From: Trifolium pratense | Taxonomy: Eukaryota; Streptophyta; Magnoliopsida; Fabales; Fabaceae | Length of the DNA: 64,000 nucleotides | Assembly: GCF_020283565.1 (NCBI RefSeq) | Contig: NC_060061.1 | Location: forward strand, 42,321,362-42,385,361 | Reading direction: 5' to 3' | Shown: positions 43,611-55,484 of the stretch, piece after piece | Position numbering within the stretch: position 1 is the stretch's first letter | How the letters are laid out: every line of letters begins with the position of its first letter | Position numbers and translations under genes: made by a program | Notes under the pieces: model-generated | The model's input: only the letters and a program-made list of their open reading frames with translations | The model's database searches: none | What the model was told of the DNA's origin: nothing

Positions 43611-46286
43611 ATATTTTAAAAATAGTCTTGTGATGGCCAAAATTAATCGAACAATCATAAAATTTTAGGGATCAAAACTGCTTTCAAGTTTTTTTTATTA
43701 ATAAACCCTTTTTTTTTTTGCCAAACCCACTATTTAATGGAAATATTTTTTCATTTTAAGAAAAAAAAAATTAATTGAATTTAATTATATTTAATTATAA
43801 TTTCAAGTCTTACAAACAAAATTATAGTTTCAAGTCCACACACATAACAAAAAATTAGGCTTATTTGGTGGTGGAATACGTAAACCACCCACCACTCTAT
43901 GAAATCATTTTCTCTCTCTCCAAGAAATCATCTTACTTTTTTATTTTTTATAATGATAATAACAATTAAAACTTTTCCCAATCTTTTATTACAAATAAAA
44001 AAAAAATCATTCTTCTCTTGTGGTAGACCAATGAGGAATCTATTTTTTTCACTTTTAACTTCAAACACCCATTTAATAATTTTCCTTCTCTCTCTTAACA
44101 AACATTTCTTTGAGAAACTCTCTTCCTCTCCAACAAACCCTAGCCGCCGCCAACTTCCACCATTGCTCCGGCACTTCATGCTCCTTTTAGACAATACGCA
44201 TATTTGAACTTCTCAAGTTATCTTCCTTCCACCGATTTTTTTTTTCTGATATATTTCTCCAACCGTCCACCTTTTCGTCTAGATCTCCACCACCATAGAT
44301 AACCTTCAAAAAAATCATCATCATAAAAAGACTCTCATCGATATTCTCTACAAAACCCACAAAGTAAAAATCAAGATCGGACTACTTTTACCGGTGACCA
44401 CCGTGCCGGAAATTGCATCCACCGTGCCGGAAAATGAAATCCTTCTATTTTGTAAATATCTTGTGAATACATGGTTGGTATAACCTTCATATATTTTTCA
44501 CCAAATTCTCTCTTCTCCTTCATCAAACCCTAGCCGCCGCAACAACAAAATGGCAAGGAGATCTGTACGACATGAAAAATCTAAATCAGAGCAATTAAAA
44601 GAAAGAATCACATTTGGTTTGGATCTACGAAAATTCATTTGTTTGATATGTTTCTATTTGTAGATCAACAGAAGGTAGGTATGTATATGTTTATATTTTC
44701 TGGATCTAAAAAATAAACTGATAAAAGAATTCATTTTTTTCCTCTCTATTTATCATATTTTTGACACAAATAGAATTTTTTTTTTGGATCTGTGTATCAA
44801 CACATTTTTTTTCGTTTTTGGATTTGTATGTATTATTTTTTGGATCTGATTGTATTTTTGTTGTTCTTTTCATGAAGAAGATGAAGTAGTAATTGTAATA
44901 TTTTTTTCGTTTTTGGGTTTGTTTGTTTTTTTTTTTGGATCTGATTGTATTTTTGTTGTTTTATTCATGAAGAAAATGAAGTAAACAATTTTCTTTTACT
45001 ACTGTTAGTATGATTGTCATGTTTGTTCTCATTTTTTTTCTTCTTTCGGTTGATTTCATTTTTTTCTGTTTCATCTATTGATTTGCTTTTTCATTTGACC
45101 TCCAAAATAGTGTAGTTGAAATTAAGAAAAAATAGATTAAAAGTTGATCTTATGAATATGAAAAGTATTTGTAATTATTTATAGATTAATACAATTATTT
45201 TGATGAAAAAGTAACATTATAAAAATGATGATTTTTCCATGTTTAGTATGAATATGTTTTCTTTTTATTTTATGTTTAAATCTGTTTTTTTTTATTTAGA
45301 TAAGATTATATTTTGGATTTTTTGTTTTATTTTTATGAATGAGACCAATTTTTTAGTCTACCTAAAAAAAAATTGTTCTTTGTTTTATTTTGTAAAACAT
45401 CACATTTATTTAGAATAAATGTAGAGACTATTTTTATGTGTTGAGAAAACATAGAACAAAGATTTTAACATAGAATAAAAATATGAAAAAATGAAGTTCA
45501 AAAAAGAATCGGAAGATAACAAAAATGAGTTTGATTTTCATACCTTCATACGTGAGTTTCATCTTCATATACTTATTCGGCTGTGATGAAGTTCAAGAAA
45601 AAAAATCATAAATCTTCATATACTTATTCGGCTGTGATGAAGTTCAAGAAAAAAAAATCATAAACTTGATATGATAGATAAAAAAAGAAGAATGAAGAAA
45701 AGTGAGTTTCATCTATATACCCGCGTTGTTGTTGTTGTTGTTGTTGTTGTTGGTGGTAGAGATGAGTAATTCTTGTTGTTGGATAGAGATGAATGTCTTA
45801 TACTTTTTCTGCAAAACACAAAAAAATGGATATTAGTAAAATGGAGGATATCACAAAATATGAATAAGCAAAAGGAGGAGAGTGAAGAGTTAAATGTAGA
45901 AGAAAGAATAATGAGAAAGAAGTGGTATATCATCTTGTTTGATTTGAATTTTGAATTTCAAAGTTTGCCCCCAATTTTGACAGCTATTGACAACCTATAT
46001 CATAAAGTATGTTGTCATAAAGTTGTACTATTTTTCAATTGATAAGTAACTAAAACAATTGATATGAAACTATGGCTCATCTTGGGCTCAACAAAAAGTG
46101 ATTTTTCATCTCTTAATACACTCAAACTGGCTCAATTAGTGAGCCATATGGCTTGGTTACTTTTCATTCTGGTTCAGTTACAAATTTTTTTGACGGCAAA
46201 TACCCTTAATTTGGACAGGTGTCAGATTCTTAAGTAAGGGCAATTTTGATTTTACCATTGTCATTAGTTTTCTTATATTGTAATAG
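43611..46286. other. AT-rich intergenic DNA upstream of the F-box gene
   Basis: No gene recognised. AAACCCTAGCCGCCGC occurs at about 44134 and 44525 in similar contexts, suggesting a partial duplication of a leader-like sequence. A 58-bp tandem duplication (CTTCATATACTTATTCGGCT) lies at 45550-45660, and a GTT microsatellite (about nine units) at 45725-45752. Confidence 0.5.
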
Positions 46287-46305
46287 ATGATACAAAGGGA
46301 AAAGA

Positions 46306-47370
46306 GTGAAGAAGGTAGCAGAGAACGGTGAACTTCCTTGGGATGTCCTTGATATAATTTCGAAAACTCTAGATATCGATGACCACTTCGAATTTGCTTG
46401 TGTGTGCAAGAATTGGAGGGCATTTCATAAAATGTATTGGAGATCGGCATTCGAAGAACCACTAGTTGTTCATAAGTCTTCCTATGTTAATAAATCTTAT
46501 TCCTTTACCAGCATATCTAACCAAAAAGATTATCAATCAAATATGATCAATTATTACTGGCACTTTGCTTATTCTGGATCTTCTAGTGGATATTTGATCA
46601 TGACAGGGAACAATAATTCATTTATGCTAATCAATCCATTTACTAGAAGAAAGAAGGTAATCAATACCTCAACCTTTAAAGTAAAATTTTCTTATTTTGC
46701 CTACCATGTCTTACTTGCTTTTCGAAAAGGTTCCGATGAGGAATTTGTTTTACTGGCTTTATGTAAAAGTTCCAACAGTTTGCATGTCTATCAATCTCGA
46801 AATGTTGATTGGGTTACTTGTTCTGAAATGGGATATCCATGGACGACGATTGTTGACTTCGTTGTTTTGCATAACACTATATATGTTGTCACCGACAAAG
46901 GCAACATAGGGGTACTCAATTTAAATTCTGTAAATATAGAATTTATAGAAATGCAGAGTAGTATTCTCAGTTTAACTTCTTCGTCACGCCTAAGGTTGGT
47001 TAGTTGTGATGGACAACTTTTTGTGGTTCATACTAAACCCAAAGTAGTGTTTAATGTGTACAAGGTTGACTTCTCAACTATGAATTATGTCGAATTGGAA
47101 AATTTAGGTGACATTGCATTATTTTATGCTCCTGGCGGAAACTACTACGCATTAAGTAACCCAAACATATGGGGTTATGAAAGGAACTCAGTGTATTCCA
47201 TCGATCATTCAACTCGAAAATGCACGGTGTATTTAGGGGATGATCACAAACTGCCAGAATACACTTATTATGATAATAGACTTCAAGCTCCTCCTCCTCC
47301 TAATGAAAGACCCTCCTTGTTGGACTGGTATTTTAGAGATCTACACTACGAGGTAGACTATGATCTCTAG
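46306..47370 (+). CDS. F-box/DUF295-type protein, start codon disturbed
   Basis: This 354-codon frame has an N-terminal F-box (LPWDVLDIISKTLDIDD..., then FACVCKNWRAFHK, residues about 9-45) and a C-terminal DUF295-like region (NLGDIALFYAPGGNYYAL, then NSVYSIDHSTRKCTVYLGD, about 268-320). Such proteins serve as substrate receptors of SCF ubiquitin ligases through the F-box binding SKP1. The frame begins with GTG; an in-frame TGA lies at 46288-46290 and no in-frame ATG precedes the F-box (first internal Met near residue 43). An ATG at 46287 is in another frame and stops after 14 codons. So either one base has been lost or gained near 46290-46320, or an upstream exon supplies the start. The rest is free of lesions and seems to be one exon. 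Confidence 0.75.
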   Translation: MKKVAENGELPWDVLDIISKTLDIDDHFEFACVCKNWRAFHKMYWRSAFEEPLVVHKSSYVNKSYSFTSISNQKDYQSNMINYYWHFAYSGSSSGYLIMTGNNNSFMLINPFTRRKKVINTSTFKVKFSYFAYHVLLAFRKGSDEEFVLLALCKSSNSLHVYQSRNVDWVTCSEMGYPWTTIVDFVVLHNTIYVVTDKGNIGVLNLNSVNIEFIEMQSSILSLTSSSRLRLVSCDGQLFVVHTKPKVVFNVYKVDFSTMNYVELENLGDIALFYAPGGNYYALSNPNIWGYERNSVYSIDHSTRKCTVYLGDDHKLPEYTYYDNRLQAPPPPNERPSLLDWYFRDLHYEVDYDL

Positions 47371-47857
47371 TTTGTATGGTTTATTATGATCTTTGTGTTT
47401 GGATCTTCTTCCTTGCATTTCCTTTTTATTTGTCAATAATTGGAAAAGACTAAAAAACTTGTCGTTTATAATGTTAGTTCGATTGATTTTTATGAGGAAC
47501 AATTTGTTGTGGATTTTGTGTGTTTATATATGCGCAATATATTTTCATGCCCTTTTGTCATACATAACATAATAACTCTACTTTGAACAAAGACAAATCA
47601 TTAGTGCAAAAGGGGCTGAATTGCAATTACATTAAATAGATGACTAAGATTAAAAAAAACTACACATGTTTTAATAAAAAAAAAATAAAGTGATGTCATT
47701 TAGACCATTCTCATTCTTACAAGTAGGATGGGCAACTCAGTCCAATTTCTCAAAATGGGTAGATAAGAATTTGCCCTATTTATTAGGTTTAGTACGTTCT
47801 ATTCTATCCTATTTTAATATTATTCAAATATAGAATTTATGGCTGAGTCCGCCCCTG
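47371..47857. other. Downstream region of the F-box gene
   Basis: Non-coding; presumably contains its 3' untranslated region. No further feature was seen. Confidence 0.4.
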
Positions 47858-48055
47858 CTGTCAAACAAATGTAGCATCTGCATCATATTGTAAACTAGCA
47901 ATTTAGTTTAAAATTTCTATAGGGTTTAAACTTTAACGGTATAACCAATTGCTTCATAGTTTAATTATCTTAATTCTTTGAATAAATAATGTCATTCATG
48001 GTATAATTAAATATAATGCTATACTTGTTTAGACACTGGTTTATTAAGAAATTTT
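47858..48055 (+). repeat. Dispersed repeat matching 3018-3200
   Basis: Shares AAATGTA-CAT-TGCATCAT, TTTCTATA, AACGGT-TATAACCAAT, AATAAATGAT-like and ACTGGTTTATTA segments in order with 3018-3200. Confidence 0.65.
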
Positions 48056-48076
48056 ATATGACAAAAATGTTGGTCT

Positions 48077-48642
48077 TTCACCATGCACACCAGCAGCAAC
48101 AGTAGTCACAATTTGCATTTCCATTTAATAACCTCGGCCGGAACGATTTTCTCAAGTTTTATCCATTTAATTTAAGTTGTATTTGTTACCTGGATTGAGG
48201 CTTGAGGGTTGTGGTCAATTGGTTAGAGGAATGAAATGAAATCAGCTGAGTTGGCTTGGTGTTAATGTTACGGTAGCGAGGAGACTCGGATGATTTCAGT
48301 AAACAACGTATGATCATATAGTTAAGAGATCTTGGTTGTTAGATTAAGATTAGAAGGTTCATATTCTAACTTCACCAATAAGATTTTAAAATACAACTTA
48401 AAATATGATTCCTTCGAAGTTTCATCAAACGATCGAGATATCTGCAGTTGTGTGATAGTAGAGAAACCATCCTTGTGTGCTTTCATCTAAGATGAAGGGT
48501 TGGCTCTAATACCATAAGATAGGAGTAAAGAGAAATTATTTCTTTACTTTTTATTCATATAATCCAAAATTGTGCATATGTAAGCCACATAGAGAAATGC
48601 AAAGTAAGCAAATAATAGACAATTCCTATAATTGACTACAAT
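48077..48642 (-). repeat. 565-bp dispersed repeat, copy B
   Basis: Nearly identical to 26707-27271. The primer-site-like TGGTATTAGAGCC is on the minus strand at 48514-48502. It ends 120 bp past the ceramidase stop codon. Confidence 0.75.
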
Positions 48643-48761
48643 CTCTTAAATTGTAAGACACAATCATATATCACAATATTCCGTATTCCCTGTATATTCT
48701 AAGCACAACAATTCATTGATATAGTAATGGAATATGGCTGTGGCCTATGAACAAAATGTAT

Positions 48762-51700
48762 TTATGCTACTACAACAAATGCACTAGATGAACCTGTAAA
48801 GTGATTAATCGATCCAAATAAGCCCTTTGCAGCGCCAAAGTGACTTATTCTGTACACACCATGAGTAACACCCTGTGGTATCCTCCATTCTATGGTTGCT
48901 TTACTCATAGGACTGAGTTTAAAACGCCTTGACCACTTAAACCGCAGACAGAAATCATCATCATCATAAGCAGGAACCCAAGTATCTTTTCCTTGGAGAA
49001 ATTCCACCAGTGCAAAGGTGCCTTCAGTCATAAGGTCATTTCGAGGGCACGCAGACCAGAACGAAGCTGACACAATGTCACCACTCTTAAAGGCGGAGTT
49101 CTGAGGTACGTCAGAGTAAACATCGCCAAAATTTACTCCAAAAGGAGTTCCATCCACCACAACTGGTGGTAGCAAGCTTACTTGCTTATTGAGGAGATTA
49201 GGGGGTAGTGGGCCAGGTTTTACCGGTTGGCCGCTGATGAGAGCTTTTGCAAGCTTCTTAAACTCTTGAATGTATGCACTCAGTGTGTGTGGGCCGTATA
49301 GTGTAGAACCACCCTGAAAACAGGAAAATTGAAGTCGGAAAGAAAGTTACATAGAATAAATGCAGCAGAAATAGTAGCTCCAATGTTTATGTCTGGTACA
49401 ACTGACCTCATATCTTTGCACATAGTATTCTTCATATGTAGTCGCGTACTGTGAATAAGCATTGCTCAATGATGTTATAACAATATGAACGTTTTCAAAA
49501 TCTTTGTGACTGCTTAGTATCGTCTTCACTGCATCACGTAGTCGCCTTCCAGCCATTGTTGAGATTTCTGTCAGAATTCAAACAGTTACAAACACAAATG
49601 GATCACCAAAATAAATACATGGAACAAAATATGTCGTTTTACGAATACATACACAACACAACCATCAATTTACAAGGAAAATAACACTAACTATAAAATA
49701 TATATGGAAAGAAGAAGAAAAAAAAGACAGCGACATTTTAAGAAAGACATTTAGAATGCTTTTAGTCTTAAAATATTTACATATTTTATATGTACAATAT
49801 AAAAAGGAAGGAATATAATAATTAAGGTCCACTCAGGCTCTGAGCTGAACCAAGTAGCAGCATAACCTGGTCCATCATAATATTACGATTTTAAATTTAG
49901 TTTATTAAGCTAAAAAGACAAGGTTGCTGCCTTGTGACGTCGAGGTCACGAGTTCAAATCCTGTAAAAAGCCTCTCCGATTGCTGTGGCAAAACTACACT
50001 TATCAATGAATAGTTTTAATTCCTTAACCCACTTATGACAATCGTTAGGACATAGGAGAACCCTTGCAGTTTTTGTCATGGTTGATACAACAGTAGAAGA
50101 TGTGAAGGATAGAGGTTCTAAAAGCAAATATATTACAGCAAATAAGAGATTAGGAGATGATCTGGTACCTCCTGGAATACAAAGTATAACAAACTGCCCA
50201 ACTCGAAGGATCTGAATTGGAAGTATTGAAGGCTACAAAATTAACATGAATGAAGCAACCTTTAGAAATGTAAAAGATGTCGTTAATATTTATATTAGCA
50301 TTGACTATATCTGCATGACTGAAAACAGATGCAGTAAAACTTCTACATGGAATTGCGGTTCGCAAAGAACATGATTAGGAGGAAAGTTAGAACACATTAG
50401 ATCAATATCATGTGATTAAATAATAATAATAGATCAAAATTTAGAGAAGAAAACCTCAGTAACCTAGGGGCAATAAAATCATAACTTAGAGTAACTTACT
50501 GCCCACTCATATGGTACATTCATTTCACCAGTATCAAGCAAAATTGGCTTTGGGTGCTGACAATCTATTTGTTTCCTGGTTATTGTCTTAACTAGGTTGC
50601 GGACTAGCTTCCAGAAAGGATTTCCCTGGTGTACAATCAGAACAAATAATAAGCATAAACCATAACATATTTAGACTTTATTTGGACAAACAACTTAATT
50701 AAGCACTTATTACGTAAGTGTTTGACTCTTTGTGTATAAGTTATTTCTATAACAAGATAAAATAATGTTAAACTGTTTTCATAAGTTATCTTAGATAGTT
50801 TATAGAAGTAAGCTGAAAATAGCTTATGGACATGTCATAAGATGTTTTGATAAGCTCTCCTAATCAGTCTCACAAGTGGTTATGCAAGTAGATCAACTCA
50901 AATAAGTCAATCCAAATAAGCTCTTAAGACTACGAGTGATAAAAGATAATAGGCAAGCATATCGTATAAAACGTGGATTACCTTATTATCCCCTTGCTTA
51001 AAATCAAAAGATCCAGGTCCATCTGTTGTTCCGGCAGCAGATGCAAAACCCATTGCAGCAGGGCATGTCTTTACAACCTTGTCGGCTCCTTGATCAGAAA
51101 TAGTTACCTCAAGTTTGGATAAATCTATATAGGTATGTCGAAAATCAACCTCCCCTTTAATCTCTTCATCTGCTGCATTGAAAAGATCCACTGCTTTTTT
51201 AAATTGTCTTTCCCCTATAATGCGAGTACTTTCAAATTCATCTGGATAACTGTTACACAAGTTATTGGACGCAGATTAGTAATTTCATAGGATTTTGCAA
51301 CGTTTCCATGCACTTGTGGAACGGAAAACAATAAGATGCTAATAATTACCCAGGTCCTTGGCTATAGCATAATTCATTCCTCCCTCCACATGTACTGTGA
51401 TTGAAGTGACAAGGTAATCCAGTGTCTAAACAAAAAGCTCCAAGAACATTTGGACTGACATCTCCAGAATTTGGTTGACAAAATGCAGCTACAAATCTAG
51501 GCTTGTCAACATTCCTAGGAGCACCTCTCACCCGTTTGGTAACACTTGAAGTTTTGGTTGTTGGTCGACCAGGAGGAGACTGGAAAGAGACAGCAAGTTC
51601 CAGTAATTCATGATCTGCATCAATGTATTTGTTATGAGAATATAAATACGATTAATTTGTTATTTTCAGATTTCCTCTCATACTAGTCACCTAGTTACAA

Positions 51701-54700
51701 TAATTAATACAAAGCAAGGCATCATTAATTAATGTTTCTTTGTTGTTTTTTTTTTGACATCATTCATTAATGTTTAATCAGACTACTCAGTCAGTTATTT
51801 GGATTGACCTATTTGAGTTTATCTACTAGTATAAACACTTGTAAGATTGTTTGTGAGTTTATAAAAACAACTTATGACATTCCATAAGCTGTTTTCAACT
51901 TATTTCAACAACTCTCCAGGATAGCTTATGAAAATACTTACATGAAAACAGTTTGACTTTATTTTATCTTTTGTTATAAAAATGGTTTATACATAGGCAC
52001 TTATATGGTACACTCTTATGTTATAATATAAACACTTAATTAAGTTGTTTATCCAATCATGTCCTTACTCTTGTATGCAGACGTAGTCAACTCGATATTA
52101 GGACTTTCAAGAGGAAAATATCGGTAATATTTGCATTGAATTTTCCTAACATTCATATACTGGGAAGGTGCAGTCCAGCCCATATTATCGAAGCACAAAA
52201 AAACATGCAATTTGCAAACGGACAGACATACCAAATGCAGCCAAGAGATATTGACCGATTTAATGATCAAAATACCACAATAGAAGTTTTTTTACATGAT
52301 TTGAGGTGTGATTTAGGACACAGACAAATGCTGATCAAAATATGGATATGGCAAGCATCAAATTCTTCCTGTTTTCCAACTTCCAGATAAGAAAGGGAAA
52401 AAAGTCATGATCAGTAAAAACGAACAAAATAAAGTAGACTTGATTACTTACATTATATAATGTCCTTTTCTTCTTCAACCAAAATATTGAACAGAATGTT
52501 ATATCTAATTTATATTCATTCATGGCTGGTTCATCTGCAAAACCATTTTAGGACACAGTTTTTACCGAATCAACTGCAGCAGCATCAAGGGTTTTAAAAT
52601 GTGTGCACGTTCAAAATGACAGGTCTACCTAGAACTTAGAACAATAAATTTTGATGCTATTCAAGAAAGATATTATTTTATCTCTAAAATACGTATTGGA
52701 AAAGAAGCTAATGATTTCATCAATGGTTGCATTATACAGCAAAGTGTAAGTAACATACGATTATCACGAAGTCCGGGAATTATATTTGAGATTCTTTGGG
52801 GCGAGCCATCGTTTCCGAGTATATCAGAATCCATTCTTCCAGAATCTTTTCTCTCAAACCAATCTTCCATAAACCGTGAAGCCGCGCCTTTATTATCCCC
52901 ACTGATTAACGAGTTTTTATGACCCATTGAAGTCGCGTGAGTAGCAAACCAATTGAAGCTTCCAACAGGTCCCCATTCATCATCGACAAACTTTAAAAGA
53001 GTCATTTCTTTATCAACATCATACTTGTACTTGCTTCTCTCTGAAGCAGGATTATTGAGATAAGCACTAGGACTGCGATTCACACCTGCGTCTAAGAGCT
53101 CTCCTGCAAGTTGAATAAAACATTCAAATGAATCAATAAATTATGACCATTTATGGAAACTGGGGAAAACCAAAGAAGTAATAGTTTTATATAATGATTT
53201 AGTATAAAAACAAAACAAGCGCAGAAATAGAGATTAATATTGAACTTTAACCAATCCCAACTAAACTTCTTGATGGAAAAAGTTCAATTGACCATAAATG
53301 CCGATTTAAGTTCTAGTGCATTTTGGTTCTATAACTTAAAAAGTGATAACTTCTGTTAATATTTGTCCGAAGATTAGATAGAATGATTAAAACATAGACT
53401 TTAGAGTTTAGAAAGTTTATGAATCACATTGCTAAGTTTATATTTTGAGGATCAAAGTGCACATGACATGTAGTTGGAGGGCGTAAGTTGGAATTTCCTC
53501 TAAATGAAACAAAATGCAAATGAGAGAACAACATGCACTATTGATTCGTATTCAGAATATTCAGAAAATGGTTCACAATAATAAAATCCCAAGGTGTATT
53601 TCTTTTTTAAAAACATTATAGTTGAACAACAGCCAACTTGTGCATTTGCAAGCAATCACTATGACAATACCATAAATGTGGTACTAGTCCAATCCCTTAA
53701 TTCTAATAATAGAAAAAGAAACAAATATACACCTAATAATTACAAATTCACAGCTAATAATGCCATAAATGTGGTACTAGTCCAATCCCTTAATCATTTG
53801 GATTATAACCAGAGTCCAACACACTCTTCATTACTCAATGCACCTCACATCACATGTAATTCAATCCTCCTTTAGAATATCATTTATGCTTTGTATTATG
53901 TCCTTGCTCTTTTTTATGTGACTGAATTGATAATAACTATGGTCTACTACCAACAAAAGAAAGGCAGCCTATAGTACTTGTGCTTTACATCCTCATCTCT
54001 ATAATAGTAATAACAACAAAGACAAAAACAACAACAATAAAAAAGAACTTAATGCAGACATCACATGTACTTAACCCCAAAAATGTAAAACCAACATTGA
54101 TTGGCATAGTATGCATCATTTTCTGTCACTATGCAATAGTTTGCAAAACTCTGTCATTATAACTAAAGTGGCATATAAGCTACGTATGTTGGTTTGCATT
54201 TCTGCAACTGTGTACATTATTACAAAGGCTTAAGGTGGAAAGGAAGAAAAAAGAATGCTATTATTTTCTCCTTACCTTTATCAACAAATATTGATCCTGG
54301 ACGGAGATTTTCATGAGCTTGAACAACGCTTTTCTCAATGCCATCAACGATTACATCAAAGGACTGACGCACAAATCCATACGATGTTATAATATACACA
54401 AAATATTGAAGATAACCCCCAGGACCAGAATGAGTGTGAGTTGCACTAATAACTACATTATTTTCGGTATATAGATCACCATATCTGTCAAACAAACAAA
54501 ACGAAATCAGTTACAACTAGCAGAAATCAAAACAAAACTACCCACGTGATCAAGCAACCGCAATTTTTTTAACCAATGATAGTAACTCTACCTTGCTTTC
54601 AGCCTCTCAATTACTTTAATTGTCACAATTTGTGAAGCCATACAAGCATCAAGGTTCACAAACACAACCCTATTACCCTTCGACGCTGCAACAATAAAAG

Positions 54701-54944
54701 CACGAGATCGTAACCTGAAGTGAATACCAGATGCAAGCTGTTCTGTTTTAGCATACCCCATCAAATTAACATCAGCAGCAGGACCAGTAATATCATAGCT
54801 TCCAAGACCAACCAAGTAATCCGAACCGCAATACACAACATTAACATCACTCTTCAGTAGCAAAAAAAGTAATAAAACAGTCCAAATTCTCATTTTTCCA
54901 CATACCCTCCAAACATTCAAATCACAAAAAGTATGAAACTCCAT
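48762..54944 (-). CDS. NCER: Neutral ceramidase, nine coding exons, 780 aa
   Basis: Exons on the minus strand (high to low): 54944-54592, 54484-54276, 53103-52759, 51614-51350, 51249-50982, 50625-50500, 50232-50169, 49567-49407, 49313-48762. All junctions have GT/AG borders and stay in phase, giving 2,343 bases, 780 residues plus stop, close to the Arabidopsis enzyme (about 780). The enzyme hydrolyses ceramide to a sphingoid base and a fatty acid. Residues 20-40 form a signal-peptide-like hydrophobic stretch, suggesting secretory entry. Visible motifs: LVGLGSYDITGPAADVNLMG, HTHSGPGG (His134, His136, zinc ligands), NWFATHAT (His243), NSGDVSPN (about 351-358, nucleophilic Ser region), CPRNDLMTEGTF and the conserved C-terminal FTGSSSAFVV. 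The start is either the Met at 54944 or one three codons upstream. Introns carry two MITEs and a SINE-like piece. Confidence 0.94.
49915..50040 (+). repeat. SINE-like (tRNA-derived) fragment in a ceramidase intron
   Basis: GGTTGCTGCCTTGTGACGTC and GTCACGAGTTCAAATCCTG resemble a plant SINE with a B-box-like GTTCAAATCC. It lies in the intron between exons 7 and 8. Confidence 0.4.
50676..50930. mobile_element. MITE in ceramidase intron (between exons 5 and 6)
   Basis: TTTGGACAAACAACTTAATTAAGCACTTA at the left and CAAATAAGTCAATCCAAATAAGCTCTTA at the right belong to the common plant 'tttggataaacaactta' family. A relative in opposite orientation is at 51795-52070. Confidence 0.6.
51795..52070. mobile_element. 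MITE in ceramidase intron (between exons 3 and 4)
   Basis: Starts TTTGGATTGACCTATTTGAG and ends CACTTAATTAAGTTGTTTATCC, the reverse orientation of the 50676-50930 element. Internal TAAGCTGTTTTCAACTTATT matches its TTATCTTAGA...AAGCTGAAAA part. Confidence 0.6.
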
Positions 54945-55440
54945 CACAAGCACTCCAAGTTTTCAAACCAAATAAAAACCACCAATTTTTCAATCTCAGC
55001 AAGTTCTTCTCATTTTCCTACACTAAACAAACCAACAACAACAAAATTAACCACAAGTGAAATCTAAGAACTATATATGCTATATGCATGATGAGAACTA
55101 CATATTACAGTTACACAATGAATAAATCGCATAAAAAAACAATATTTAAGAATTAATAATGAATAAAAAGGGGAAAAGATTAGTTTTTTTGGGTACCCAG
55201 ATAAGAAAAGTTGAGAAATTTACATGAAAATGAAGATGGGGTGGTGTTGAAGTGGAAGAAATGATGGAGTGGGTTTGAAGAGAAAAAGAGAGAGAGAGGA
55301 TCCAATCTGAAAATGGGGGGTGAGAGTAGAGAAAAAGAGTTGGTGGAGAAGAAGTAGAGAAGCAATGGGAATTGCAAAGTGGGAAGAGCGTGCGTGAGAT
55401 TTTGAAGCTTCCCAATTTGTTAGTGGTGTTGTCATTGCTC
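54945..55440 (-). promoter_or_regulatory. Ceramidase 5' leader and promoter region
   Basis: On the minus strand 55440-55226 is pyrimidine-rich (CTCTCTCTCTCTTTTTC runs), as in many plant leaders. It meets a possible donor CATTTTCAT|GTAAATTT at about 55225. An intron in the leader ending near 54960 (CTTGGAG|TGC) is possible. Boundaries are guesses. Confidence 0.4.
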
Positions 55441-55484
55441 TTTGTTCCTCTCGTCAACTCAACCAAGATAAACAATTTAATAAT

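Noticed and set aside
43899..44207. 102-codon frame MKSFSLSPRNHLTF
   Set aside because: Composition follows the AT/CT-rich DNA, and an antisense frame of similar length exists. No motif was seen.
49915..50040. tRNA gene
   Set aside because: Only a B-box-like segment is present; no cloverleaf or acceptor stem could be paired. Treated as SINE-like.
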